Source: Nodosilinea nodulosa PCC 7104
GTDB taxonomy: Bacteria; Cyanobacteriota; Cyanobacteriia; Phormidesmidales; Phormidesmidaceae
Direction of reading: 5' to 3'
DNA length: 62,968 nucleotides
NCBI RefSeq assembly: GCF_000309385.1
Contig: NZ_JH976537.1
Location: 5,315,950 to 5,378,917 of the forward strand
Under the pieces are notes generated by a model. That model was given only the letters and a program-made list of their open reading frames with translations, was not told where the DNA came from and ran no database searches. Both the position numbers and the translations under genes were made by a program. Position 1 is the first letter of the stretch; the number at the start of each line of letters is the position of its first letter. Of this stretch, positions 1-8,292 are shown piece by piece.

Positions 1-238
<238 letters not shown>

Positions 239-278
239 GTTATTAACTCCGAAAAGCTAATAATCAATTAGTCACTCC

Positions 279-290
279 GTGAAAGAGCAA
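279..290 (-). promoter_or_regulatory. boxA-like antitermination element in the rRNA leader
   Basis: About 45 nt upstream of the 16S 5' end, the leader reads TTGCTCTTTCAC on the minus strand. This closely matches the boxA consensus TGCTCTTTAACA bound by NusB/S10 in rRNA antitermination. Its position between promoter and 16S is the expected one. Function is inferred from motif and position only. Confidence 0.6.
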
Positions 291-488
291 CCCGAAAAGC
301 ATGTCCCGGATACCTCAGTATCCGTTTCTGTCTTCTTCCTTGACTTAACGAAAACACTCGTGCTATCGTTAAACCAATTTAATCCTTGACAGGAACCTTG
401 GCTTTGTTTCTAGATTATGTAGTTGTCGAGGTTCGCTTCGTCCCTCAGTAAGCAGTTCGTTCGAGCCGCTTCCCTCAGGCGCTTTATC

Positions 489-517
489 AATATAGGGCGG
501 ATTCTCGGCAGTGTCAA
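489..517 (-). promoter_or_regulatory. rRNA operon promoter, sigma70 type
   Basis: On the minus strand there is a perfect -35 box TTGACA (517-512), a 17-bp spacer and a -10 box TATATT (494-489). Transcription would start near 481, giving a leader of about 240 nt before 16S. The arrangement fits a strong housekeeping promoter. No other pair this good was seen between 16S and glyQ. Confidence 0.75.
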
Positions 518-546
518 CACTTTAATCGAAGAAAGTTTTTTCGTTC

Positions 547-574
547 AAAACCCTTGCGATGCAAGGGTTTTTGG
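547..574. terminator. bidirectional hairpin terminator upstream of the rrn promoter
   Basis: A perfect 11-bp stem, AAAACCCTTGC / GCAAGGGTTTT, closes a 3-nt GAT loop. The stem ends in A-tracts and T-tracts, so it has the form of a Rho-independent terminator in both directions. It lies just upstream of the rRNA promoter and may insulate it from read-through. The rest of 575-928 shows no gene or clear signal. Confidence 0.6.
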
Positions 575-928
575 CGTTCTAGGGCAAGGTTGTGGGTGGA
601 TTTAGTCAATTTTTTTCGGAAAAAGCTTTTTTGTCTACACCGCATCTAGGGGGCGGGAGCGGCTACAAAGCGGCACAGCTAGCGTCGTGAGATCTATGCG
701 GGGTAAGGGTTAAGGGCATTAAGGTGGCGTTAATCCAGCTCTGTGATTGGGGCTACAGACAATCCTGGCAAACCACTTGATGGCTGCACGAGCAGACGGT
801 TTTGAGGGCGGGCTTGATTTGAGAGCAAGGTTATCGGTAAGGAGTTCGTCGCCGTCACGATCTATTGGGACAGGTCTGTTGAATACTAGTAGAGTATTGA
901 GCCAGAGCCTGGACCAACGGGGGAATCT

Positions 929-1816
929 GTGAATTTTCAGTCTGTAATTGCGACGCTGAACGACTTTTGGGCCAAACAGGGCTGCGTGATTATGCAGCCC
1001 TACGATACGGAGAAAGGGGCGGGGACGAAGAGCCCGCACACATTTTTGCGAGCGTTGGGGCCGGAGCCGTGGGCGGTGGCCTATGCAGAACCGTGTCGAC
1101 GACCGGCGGATGGCCGCTACGGGGAGAATCCGAACCGTTACCAGCACTATTTTCAGTACCAGGTGTTGATTAAGCCATCGCCAAGTGATATTCAGGAAAC
1201 CTATATAGAGTCGCTGCGATCGCTGGGCATCAAGCCAGAAGACCACGACATTCGCTTTGTGGAGGACAACTGGGAAGATGCAGCGGTGGGAGCCTGGGGC
1301 GTGGGCTGGGAGGTGTGGCTGGACGGCATGGAGATTACCCAGTTCACCTATTTTCAGCAGTGCGGGGGGATTGACTGTCGGCCGGTGTCGATTGAGCTGA
1401 CCTACGGGCTGGAGCGGTTGACGATGTATTTGCAGGAGGTGGATGCGATCGCCAAGATTCGGTGGAATGATCGGCTGACCTACGGCGACATCTATATGCA
1501 GGCAGAAATCGAAAATTCGACTTACAACTTTGAAGCCTCAAGCCCTGAACTGCTGTTTACGCTGTTTAGCCTATATCAGCAAGAGGCTGAACAGCTTATG
1601 GATAGAGGCTTGGTGCTGCCCAGCTACGACTACGTGTTGAAGTGCTCCCATACCTTTAATCTGCTAGATGCACGGGGGGTAATTTCAGTGACAGAGCGCA
1701 CTCGCTATATTCGCCAAGTGCGTGGGCTAGCCCGGCGGGTGGCGCAGCTGTATCTGGAGCAGCGGGAAAAGTTGGGATTTCCGCTGCTGGAGAGGGAAGA
1801 TAAACGGGTGGCATAG
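929..1816 (+). CDS. glyQ: Glycyl-tRNA synthetase alpha subunit
   Basis: Catalytic alpha chain of the bacterial alpha2beta2 glycine-tRNA ligase, which charges tRNA-Gly in the cytoplasm. The 295-residue product has the usual family length. It starts with the typical [19 protein letters not shown] and carries the class II signature stretches (YDTEKGAGT, then [10 protein letters not shown], then [20 protein letters not shown], then [19 protein letters not shown]). The start is GTG at 929, preceded by a weak purine-rich site. The beta subunit glyS is not adjacent; the next gene is convergent. That separation of glyQ and glyS is, to my knowledge, common in cyanobacteria. Confidence 0.97.
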   Translation: MNFQSVIATLNDFWAKQGCVIMQPYDTEKGAGTKSPHTFLRALGPEPWAVAYAEPCRRPADGRYGENPNRYQHYFQYQVLIKPSPSDIQETYIESLRSLGIKPEDHDIRFVEDNWEDAAVGAWGVGWEVWLDGMEITQFTYFQQCGGIDCRPVSIELTYGLERLTMYLQEVDAIAKIRWNDRLTYGDIYMQAEIENSTYNFEASSPELLFTLFSLYQQEAEQLMDRGLVLPSYDYVLKCSHTFNLLDARGVISVTERTRYIRQVRGLARRVAQLYLEQREKLGFPLLEREDKRVA

Positions 1817-1847
1817 GTATTGAACGCTCACTTCTGCTAGCCCCCAG

Positions 1848-3629
1848 TTAGGACTGGAGTCTGTGCAGGCTAGCGTACAGTCCTTCCACTTTTAGTAATT
1901 CAGGATGGGTGCCAACCTCTACAATTTGGCCTTGGTTGAGCACCACAATTTGATCGGCCCGTCGGATGGTGGACAGGCGGTGAGCGACCACGAAGGTAGT
2001 ACGGCCTCCCATCAGTTGCTGGAGGGCTGACTGAATGAGGGATTCGGAAGCGGTGTCTAGGGACGCCGTGGCTTCGTCCAGGATGAGCACTCTGGGATCG
2101 CGGATGAGGGCGCGAGCAATGGTGAGACGCTGGCGCTGACCGCCGGAAAGCTTGGCCCCGTTTTCGCCAATCAGGGTGTCTAGCCCCTGGGGCAGGCGGT
2201 GAATAAATTCATCGGCATTGGCGGCTTCGATGGCCCAATGTAGTTTTTGTTCGTCCGCGCTGTCGGTGCCGTAGAGGATATTTTCACGAACGGTGCCCTC
2301 AAACAGGATGGTGTCTTGGGAAACCACGGAGACCCAGCGACGGTAGGTGCGCAGGTCGAGACCGTTCATGTCTTGACCATCGAGGTAGAGGGTGCCCTGG
2401 GTCGGGCGGAGAAAGCCAATGACCAGGTTGATAAAGGTTGATTTGCCGGCCCCGGATGGACCGACCAGGGCGATGGTTTGTCCTGGAGGTACGATGAGGG
2501 AAATGTTGTGCAGGGCGGCGTGGACCTGGTGGGGATAGGCAAAGCCAACCTGATCAAAGCGGAAATTTCCTTGAACGTGGGCGATCGCGAGCTTGCCCTG
2601 ATTTTGTTCTAGATCCGGGCATTCCAGGACTTCCCCCACCGATCGAATGGCCTCAAAGCCAGTGGAGATTTGCGGCATTACCGTCAAAATCATGACGGTG
2701 GAGGTGGTGAGGGTGTCGAAGTAACCCGATAGCAACACCACATCTCCGGCGGTCAGCCCCTGACGGCCCTGGTAAGCCAGCCAGGCGGCGGTGATCAGGC
2801 AAAGTGCATTAAACGACCGCAGCACAACCCAGGTGGAGGCATTGGTGATGGCGTTGATGGTGTCCAAGCACAGGCCTGCCTGCTTGACCGCCTCCAACTG
2901 CTGGTTGGTGCGGCGCATGGCTTCGGCCTCAACCCCGTGGGCGCGGGTGATGGGAATCAGCTTGAGGGCATCGCTGAGGTTGGCTGACATGCCCTCAACC
3001 TGCCTGCGAAAGGTATGATTGCGATCGCGCATTGGCTTTCGTAGCCCCCAAATCAGCAGCACCGCTGCCGGGACGGTAGCCAGGAAAAATAGCAGAAACC
3101 AGGGGGCGCGGCGGGCAGTAATAGAAATCGCGATGATAATAGTCAACACTGCCGATGGGACAAACTGGAATAGGTAGCTGGTCAGCTGCTCAATTTTTTC
3201 TACGTCCTGCAGCAGTTTGGCCTGAAGTACGCCAGTGCTGCGCTGCCAGTGAAATCCCATCGATAGTTCCTGAAGCCGCTGGGTCATAGCTGACCGCAGG
3301 TTGGCCTCCATTTGGCGAGTGGCCCGAATGTGCAGATAGTGGGTAGGCAGATTTTGCGCAATCATCACCGCCAGCAGGGCTCCGTTTAGCCAAAGTTCAT
3401 GCAGGCTATGCTGGCTGGGCTGAGCCACAATATCAACCACGTTAGCGATGATAAGAGGCCTCACCCATTCAGGGCTGTGCTTAATCAGAAAAAATCCAAA
3501 GGATTCCACCAGTTTTGGCCAATCGTGCCGATACAGGTTGAGCAGGGTCAAAAAAGGAGCATCGCTGCGATACTTGGTCAGTAGCGATGCGGTAGGGGAT
3601 GGGGTGGGAGATGGGGACTGGTCGATCAT
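1848..3629 (-). CDS. ABC transporter, fused permease and ATPase (exporter type)
   Basis: A 593-residue half-transporter. The N-terminal half (about 40-330) is a six-helix exporter membrane domain. The C-terminal half (about 350-590) is a complete nucleotide-binding domain with Walker A GPSGAGKST, signature LSGGQRQRLTIARAL, Walker B VLILDEATAS and the H-loop AHRLSTI. It is MsbA/multidrug-like and should work as a homodimer in the inner membrane; the substrate cannot be read from sequence. It converges with glyQ with only 31 bp between the stops. No partner half-transporter is nearby. The ATG at 3629 is the only plausible start. Confidence 0.9.
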   Translation of the reverse strand: MIDQSPSPTPSPTASLLTKYRSDAPFLTLLNLYRHDWPKLVESFGFFLIKHSPEWVRPLIIANVVDIVAQPSQHSLHELWLNGALLAVMIAQNLPTHYLHIRATRQMEANLRSAMTQRLQELSMGFHWQRSTGVLQAKLLQDVEKIEQLTSYLFQFVPSAVLTIIIAISITARRAPWFLLFFLATVPAAVLLIWGLRKPMRDRNHTFRRQVEGMSANLSDALKLIPITRAHGVEAEAMRRTNQQLEAVKQAGLCLDTINAITNASTWVVLRSFNALCLITAAWLAYQGRQGLTAGDVVLLSGYFDTLTTSTVMILTVMPQISTGFEAIRSVGEVLECPDLEQNQGKLAIAHVQGNFRFDQVGFAYPHQVHAALHNISLIVPPGQTIALVGPSGAGKSTFINLVIGFLRPTQGTLYLDGQDMNGLDLRTYRRWVSVVSQDTILFEGTVRENILYGTDSADEQKLHWAIEAANADEFIHRLPQGLDTLIGENGAKLSGGQRQRLTIARALIRDPRVLILDEATASLDTASESLIQSALQQLMGGRTTFVVAHRLSTIRRADQIVVLNQGQIVEVGTHPELLKVEGLYASLHRLQS

Positions 3630-3751
3630 TGGGTTAGGTGACTACCAGTTCCTTCATATCTCAGCCCCCAGCGAAGCATCAACCATAGAAGTCACGGTTA
3701 AGGCCATTCTCCTGGTGTAGCGGGGGGCTGTCGACTCTGCTAACTACGGAC

Positions 3752-5842
3752 TCAAACTTTGCGCTTTAGGACGACTAGGGTGATGTCGTCGTAGATGTTG
3801 TGGTTGCCAATGTGAGCGTGCAGATCGGCGATAATAGCCGTGCTGATTGTTTGAGCCGACTGGGCTGAATGCTGCTGTGCCACCCGGATGAGGCGCTCCA
3901 AACCATAGAACTTGCGATCGCAATTTTCGGCTTCGGTAATGCCGTCGGTGTAAAGCACTACAGCATCGCCGACTCCCAGGTCAATGTGATGCTGGGCAAT
4001 AAAATCGGAAATATTGTCTGTCAGCCCCACCGGGTATCCCAGGTTGAAGGTGTCGATGCACTCGACAGCACCGCTAGCGCGGACGACAATCACTTCTTCG
4101 TGCTGGCCGCTGATGGAGAGTCTGCCGTCGCGGTAGTTGATCAGGGCTAGCGACAGGTTGCGAAAGGAACCCATGCGCAGGCGATTTTGGTACATCACCT
4201 GGTTGAGGGCCTTAAACGCAACCAGCGGATCCGTTATCTCCAAAGCCTGGAGCATGCGCACCGCCGTCTGGGTCATGATCATCAGCACGCCGCTTTCGAG
4301 GCCGTGGCCGGTGACATCGCCAATGCCAATGGTGACCCGACTGTGGTCGTTCTGCGGCCCGCTGCCGGGCAGAACATCGTAGTAGTCGCCCCCCACTTCC
4401 TCGGCGGCTTCCATAAAGCCGGCAATGTCGAGGTGGGCGATCGCAGCCAGCTCCTCTGGCTTGGGCAACATCATCTGCTGGAGCTGGCGGGCCACGCTCA
4501 GCTCGGCCTTCATGCGGGTGTTGTCGGCCTGGAGAGCCTGGTTTAGATTGGTAATTTCCGCATTGGCAGCGGTGAGAGCAGCTTCGGCCTGCTGGCGCTG
4601 GCCCACTTCCTGGCGAAGCTGGGCCATGGCTTGCTCCAGGCGGTGTGACTGCTGCTCTAGCTCCCAGCTGTACTGCACGCCGCGAGAAACCTCCGCCAGC
4701 ATTTCAATTACCACAGCGGCGGTAGGAAAGGATTCGGTCTCAACCCCCAACCAGGGCAGCGGGTGAATAGGCCCTGGACTGGAGGATACAATGCAAAACT
4801 GGCCATCAGCCTGGGCCTGGCCAATGTAGCAATCTTTTTGCAGGTGGTGGTTGGGTTCGCAGCACACCTCGCCGCTGGGGGAGTCCCAGCACTGCCCGTA
4901 GGCCGCCGCTCGCACCGCCTCACTGGACACCGTCTGGGCCCGCTCGACCGCCTGCCGCCACAGGTAAACCTGGGTGTAGGCCGTTTGAATGGGGGAACTT
5001 GTCACTCGATTAGCGCCGTAGCGCTGCTTAAAGTTGGCGACGAACCGCTGGTTGGCGGGCGTGTCTAAGCTTTGAAAGTAGCTGCGGCAGGCGTAGTGCC
5101 CAGCGGCGGCGGAACCAATGCGCTGGAGTTCGGCCTCGGCCATGCTCATGGCCATAATCGGCATTTGGCTAGGGGTTAGCCCCGCCTCCTGAAACTGCCG
5201 GTAGAGGGCCAGGTTGCTATCGCCGTTGACGGTGCTAAATACCGCATCGGGTTGCAGGCGCAGCAAATCTTGGATCACAGCCTTAAACTCGGTGGTTCCC
5301 AGAGGTACGTAGGCCTCTCCCGCCAGATCGCCGTGACGGTGGCGCAGCTGCCCCTTGAGAATTTTATTGGTCACCCGAGGAAACACATAGTCTGCCCCTA
5401 GCAGGTAAATGCGCTGCTTGCCTTGGGCCAGGAGCCATTCGAGGGCGGGTTCTACCTGCTGGTTAGGGCAAGAGCCGCTGTAGAATACCCAGGGTGACTG
5501 CTCTAGCCCTTCGTACTGCACGGGATACCACAGCAGCACCCGATGGGCCTCGAAGATAGGCACAATCACCTTACGGCTCAGGGATGTCCAGCAGCCAAAT
5601 ACCGTGGCCACCTGATCTACGGCGAGGAGTGTTTGAGCCATGGCCGCAAACTGCTGCGGATTTGAGGCCCCATCCCGGACAATCGGCTCCAGAGGACGAC
5701 CCAGCACCCCCCCAGCCTGGTTAATTTCGGCGATCGCCATCAGGGCCGCATCCACCAGGGGCGCTTCGCTGAGGGCCATAGTGCCGGTCAGCGAGTGCAG
5801 CAGGCCAACGCGAATCGGTTCAGAAGGGGAGGGGCGCGGCAT
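3752..5842 (-). CDS. UrtA/AmiC-like ligand-binding domain fused to SpoIIE-type PP2C phosphatase
   Basis: A 696-residue fusion. Residues about 10-385 resemble type 1 periplasmic-binding proteins of the urea/amide branch (UrtA, AmiC, FmdD): VGLLHSLTGTMA, EINQAGGVLGRPLEP, VFGCWTSLSRK, LLWYPVQYEGLE. About 385-445 is a Gln/Glu-rich coiled coil. About 455-694 is a SpoIIE/RsbU phosphatase with metal-binding motifs intact: EEVGGDYYDV, GIGDVTGHGLES, YTDGITEAE and YDDITLVVL. There is no signal peptide or membrane helix, so sensing would be cytoplasmic, unlike true UrtA. The likely role is ligand-gated dephosphorylation of an anti-sigma-antagonist-type protein. No such partner is adjacent. The domains are certain enough; ligand and target are inference. 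Confidence 0.88.
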   Translation of the reverse strand: MPRPSPSEPIRVGLLHSLTGTMALSEAPLVDAALMAIAEINQAGGVLGRPLEPIVRDGASNPQQFAAMAQTLLAVDQVATVFGCWTSLSRKVIVPIFEAHRVLLWYPVQYEGLEQSPWVFYSGSCPNQQVEPALEWLLAQGKQRIYLLGADYVFPRVTNKILKGQLRHRHGDLAGEAYVPLGTTEFKAVIQDLLRLQPDAVFSTVNGDSNLALYRQFQEAGLTPSQMPIMAMSMAEAELQRIGSAAAGHYACRSYFQSLDTPANQRFVANFKQRYGANRVTSSPIQTAYTQVYLWRQAVERAQTVSSEAVRAAAYGQCWDSPSGEVCCEPNHHLQKDCYIGQAQADGQFCIVSSSPGPIHPLPWLGVETESFPTAAVVIEMLAEVSRGVQYSWELEQQSHRLEQAMAQLRQEVGQRQQAEAALTAANAEITNLNQALQADNTRMKAELSVARQLQQMMLPKPEELAAIAHLDIAGFMEAAEEVGGDYYDVLPGSGPQNDHSRVTIGIGDVTGHGLESGVLMIMTQTAVRMLQALEITDPLVAFKALNQVMYQNRLRMGSFRNLSLALINYRDGRLSISGQHEEVIVVRASGAVECIDTFNLGYPVGLTDNISDFIAQHHIDLGVGDAVVLYTDGITEAENCDRKFYGLERLIRVAQQHSAQSAQTISTAIIADLHAHIGNHNIYDDITLVVLKRKV

Positions 5843-5954
5843 GAATTTAAGCGATCAGCACTGGCTTTTGAGCATTCGGCGATCATTTGGCGATCGCTCT
5901 AGATTACCCAGTAACAGACCCTAACCCTGCACCCCAGATGACAAAACCTGGCCA

Positions 5955-5977
5955 TAAAAAACCGGCTGGTGCCGGTT
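5955..5977 (-). terminator. Rho-independent terminator after the DUF4278 gene
   Basis: On the minus strand, AACCGGC / GCCGGTT (7 bp, loop ACCA) is followed by TTTTTTA. It lies about 30 nt past the stop of the 6008-6202 gene and before the sensor-phosphatase start, so it separates the two minus-strand genes. Confidence 0.7.
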
Positions 5978-6007
5978 CACTTAACCCAAATAGGAGCTAG
6001 CGGCAAA

Positions 6008-6202
6008 CTACACCTGAGACTGATACGAGCGACCCATAAAATGCAGTGTAACAGGCGTAGGGGCAGCCGTAGCAGCCACTGTGGGGCTATGATACCTGGC
6101 GCTCCAGGCCACGCCCCGATACTTACCGATAACTTCCCCTTCGCGGGTTTCAACGCTTGGCCATCGGCCGGTGTATTCGGCACCAAGAAAACGCAGTCGC
6201 AT
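6008..6202 (-). CDS. DUF4278 domain small protein
   Basis: A 64-residue protein with the DUF4278 pattern: MRLRFLGAEYTG at the start, the core GKYRGVAW, and a second half ending LHFMGRSYQSQV. DUF4278 proteins are small, mostly cyanobacterial and of unknown function. The ATG at 6202 has a well-placed GAAGG ribosome site. It appears monocistronic, with its own terminator. The IS630 element was inserted about 100 bp upstream of its start and may affect its promoter. Confidence 0.7.
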   Translation of the reverse strand: MRLRFLGAEYTGRWPSVETREGEVIGKYRGVAWSARYHSPTVAATAAPTPVTLHFMGRSYQSQV

Positions 6203-6305
6203 AGGAATACCTTCGGTTAATTAATAGCTGGATTTCAAACAGATGTAACCAATGCACTACAGGGTTGCCTGAATTATGGCCGCAGAACATTAAGAAGTCC
6301 TGATA

Positions 6306-7484
6306 AGCTGTTAAGCATCTAAACTACATATTAGGGAGTGTATTTTGGTGAGTTATACATGCCAATCAAGAATTACCTAACGGCCGAAGAGAAACAGGAA
6401 TTGCAGAAGCAGCTTAAATTTCATGAGCATCCCGACGTTCGTGAGCGTATTCTAATTCTGCTATTGCGAAATGATGGCAGAAAACAGCAAGAGATTGCAG
6501 ACTTTCTAGGTTGCTCCTTAAGGAAAGTAGCCTATTGGTGTGCCCACGGAAATCCAAGTGACTTAGCCAGTTTAACCGATGAACGAATGCATGGGAATTA
6601 TCATAAGGCCACCGATCAATATGTCAACTTATTATTGGATGTCATTGAGAAAGAGCCTCAAGAATTGGGGTACGAATTTGGTCGATGGACGGCGGCTCGG
6701 CTCGCCACATATTTAGAACAAGAAACCGGGATTCAGCTAAGTGGGAGTCAAGTGAGGAGGATTCTCAAGTCAAAAAAGTACGTTTACCTCTGGGCCAAAT
6801 ATAGCTTAGAGGAGAAGCAAGATCCAGAGAAGCGAAAACTCTTCAAGGCAAAACTGGAGGAGTATTTAAGAATTACTAAAGAATCCCCAGAGAAGCTCCA
6901 GGTCTGGTTTTGGGATGAATGTGGCTTTAGTTTGAGAGTGACACGTCGAAAGGATTGGGTCAAGAAAGGGACGCGCAAGAAGGTTTCTGGAATTCGACGG
7001 AAAGGACGTATCAATGTGATGGGAGGAATCCGCTATTCGGACAAGAAGCGGTTGGTGGACTTTCTCCCCAAAGGAACCGGTGAAAATTTTTATAAGGTTC
7101 TCAAGAACTTTTACGAGGAGGTTATTTATGACTGGGCTGGCGAGGATAGGAGCGTGAGCGAATTTGAGAAAGACGGGCCTAAGGTTGTGATTATTTTAGA
7201 CAATGCGAGTATTCACAAAAAGGAGGAATTTACAGAGAAGATAAAGTTAGAGATGCCAAATTTAGTTTTGGAGTTTTTACCTGAGTATAGCCCGGACTAC
7301 AATCTGGTCGAATTGGTTTGGCATTCAGCAAAAGAGTTCATCTCAAATCGTTTATTTAAGTCTATTGAAGATCTCGAGGCTCTTATCAATAAGCTTCTCA
7401 ATGAAGGAGAACTGGCCATAAATTGGCATCGGAAGGTGAAAAACAAGGGAAGTGCTATTGATGCAATTTAGATGCGCAACAGCT
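6306..7484 (+). mobile_element. IS630-family insertion sequence, apparently complete
   Basis: One transposase gene is bounded by imperfect terminal inverted repeats. The left end AGCTGTTAAGCATCTAAA (6306-6323) matches the complement of the right end (7467-7484) with two mismatches. Both ends abut TA (6304-6305 and 7485-7486), the target duplication typical of IS630/Tc1. The element is clearly more AT-rich than its surroundings and has no HIP1 octamer, which suggests recent acquisition. It sits between the DUF4278 gene and the methyltransferase and breaks neither. Confidence 0.8.
6359..7471 (+). CDS. IS630-family DDE transposase
   Basis: About 370 residues. The N-terminal third is a helix-turn-helix domain (QQEIADFLGCSLRKVAYW), followed by a second winged-helix segment (GIQLSGSQVRRILKSKKY). 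The DDE catalytic core is complete: Asp in WFWDECGFSL, Asp in VIILDNASIHKK, Glu in SPDYNLVELVWH. The protein is uninterrupted and ends inside the right inverted repeat, so it may be active. ATG 6359 was preferred to an upstream GTG at 6338. Codon use is AT-rich relative to neighbours, which fits horizontal transfer. Confidence 0.9.
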   Translation: MPIKNYLTAEEKQELQKQLKFHEHPDVRERILILLLRNDGRKQQEIADFLGCSLRKVAYWCAHGNPSDLASLTDERMHGNYHKATDQYVNLLLDVIEKEPQELGYEFGRWTAARLATYLEQETGIQLSGSQVRRILKSKKYVYLWAKYSLEEKQDPEKRKLFKAKLEEYLRITKESPEKLQVWFWDECGFSLRVTRRKDWVKKGTRKKVSGIRRKGRINVMGGIRYSDKKRLVDFLPKGTGENFYKVLKNFYEEVIYDWAGEDRSVSEFEKDGPKVVIILDNASIHKKEEFTEKIKLEMPNLVLEFLPEYSPDYNLVELVWHSAKEFISNRLFKSIEDLEALINKLLNEGELAINWHRKVKNKGSAIDAI

Positions 7485-7548
7485 TATAAGCATTAAATTG
7501 ACAAATTTGTTACAGAAATTTTTCTCTTTATCTCAACTAAAATGAACA

Positions 7549-8265
7549 ATGATTGAGTCCCAATGTCCTTTGTGCTACGGCAACCAGGCGCGGGAAATAC
7601 ACCGTGACCAGGGTTCCAAGGGCGATCGCCCCCCCGTGGTGAGCCTGAACCTGCGCGCCTACTACCGCTGCGATCGCTGCAACCTCATCTTCGTGCTGCC
7701 CGGCAGCTTTCTCACGCCCCAAGCCGAAAAAGCCGAGTACGACCGCCATCAAAACGATTCCTGCGATCCGGGCTACCGCCGCTTTCTGGGTCGCCTAGCT
7801 ACCCCCCTCATAGGCTGCCTTGCCCCCCAAAGCCAGGGACTGGACTTTGGCTCTGGCCCTGGGCCAACCCTCTCGGTCATGCTCGAAGAGGCGGGCCACA
7901 GCGTTGCCCTCTTTGATCTGTTCTACGCCAACAATGTCGACGTTTTCGATCGCCAGTACGCGTTCATTACCGCCACCGAAGTGATCGAACATCTGCGCCA
8001 GCCTCGCCTAGAGCTAGATCGGCTCTGGCGCTGCCTTCGGCCTGGCGGTTGGCTGGGCATTATGACCAAGCTCTCCCGCGACGACGCGGCCTTTGCCCGC
8101 TGGCACTACAAGAGCGATCGCACCCACATCTGCTTTTTTTCGCGCCAGACCTTTGAATGGCTGGCAAAACGATGGCAGGCCAAGCTCACCATTCTGGGGC
8201 AGGACGTGATTTTGCTGCACAAGGAACGCGATTTGGCCCCCCAGGAGCCAGACCCCATCGGCTAG
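7549..8265 (+). CDS. Class I SAM-dependent methyltransferase with N-terminal zinc ribbon
   Basis: A 238-residue protein. The N terminus has paired CPLC and CDRC motifs (about residues 6-9 and 41-44), suggesting a bound zinc. The Rossmann methyltransferase domain follows: motif I LDFGSGPGP (about 98-106), the acidic ALFDLFY loop, ATEVIEHL (post I/motif II) and the LRPGGWLGIMTK motif. It belongs to the broad Methyltransf_23-type group; the substrate is unknown. It lies immediately downstream of the IS630 right end, so its promoter may be partly element-derived. The ATG at 7549 overlaps an aborted upstream ATG at 7542. Confidence 0.85.
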   Translation: MIESQCPLCYGNQAREIHRDQGSKGDRPPVVSLNLRAYYRCDRCNLIFVLPGSFLTPQAEKAEYDRHQNDSCDPGYRRFLGRLATPLIGCLAPQSQGLDFGSGPGPTLSVMLEEAGHSVALFDLFYANNVDVFDRQYAFITATEVIEHLRQPRLELDRLWRCLRPGGWLGIMTKLSRDDAAFARWHYKSDRTHICFFSRQTFEWLAKRWQAKLTILGQDVILLHKERDLAPQEPDPIG

Positions 8266-8292
8266 GCAGCATCGGCGCGGACGGCGCGGGGA

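Noticed and set aside
719..1246. Long minus-strand ORF over glyQ
   Set aside because: It is a shadow of the secure glyQ frame, with no homology and a composition rich in Arg/Leu typical of antisense frames.
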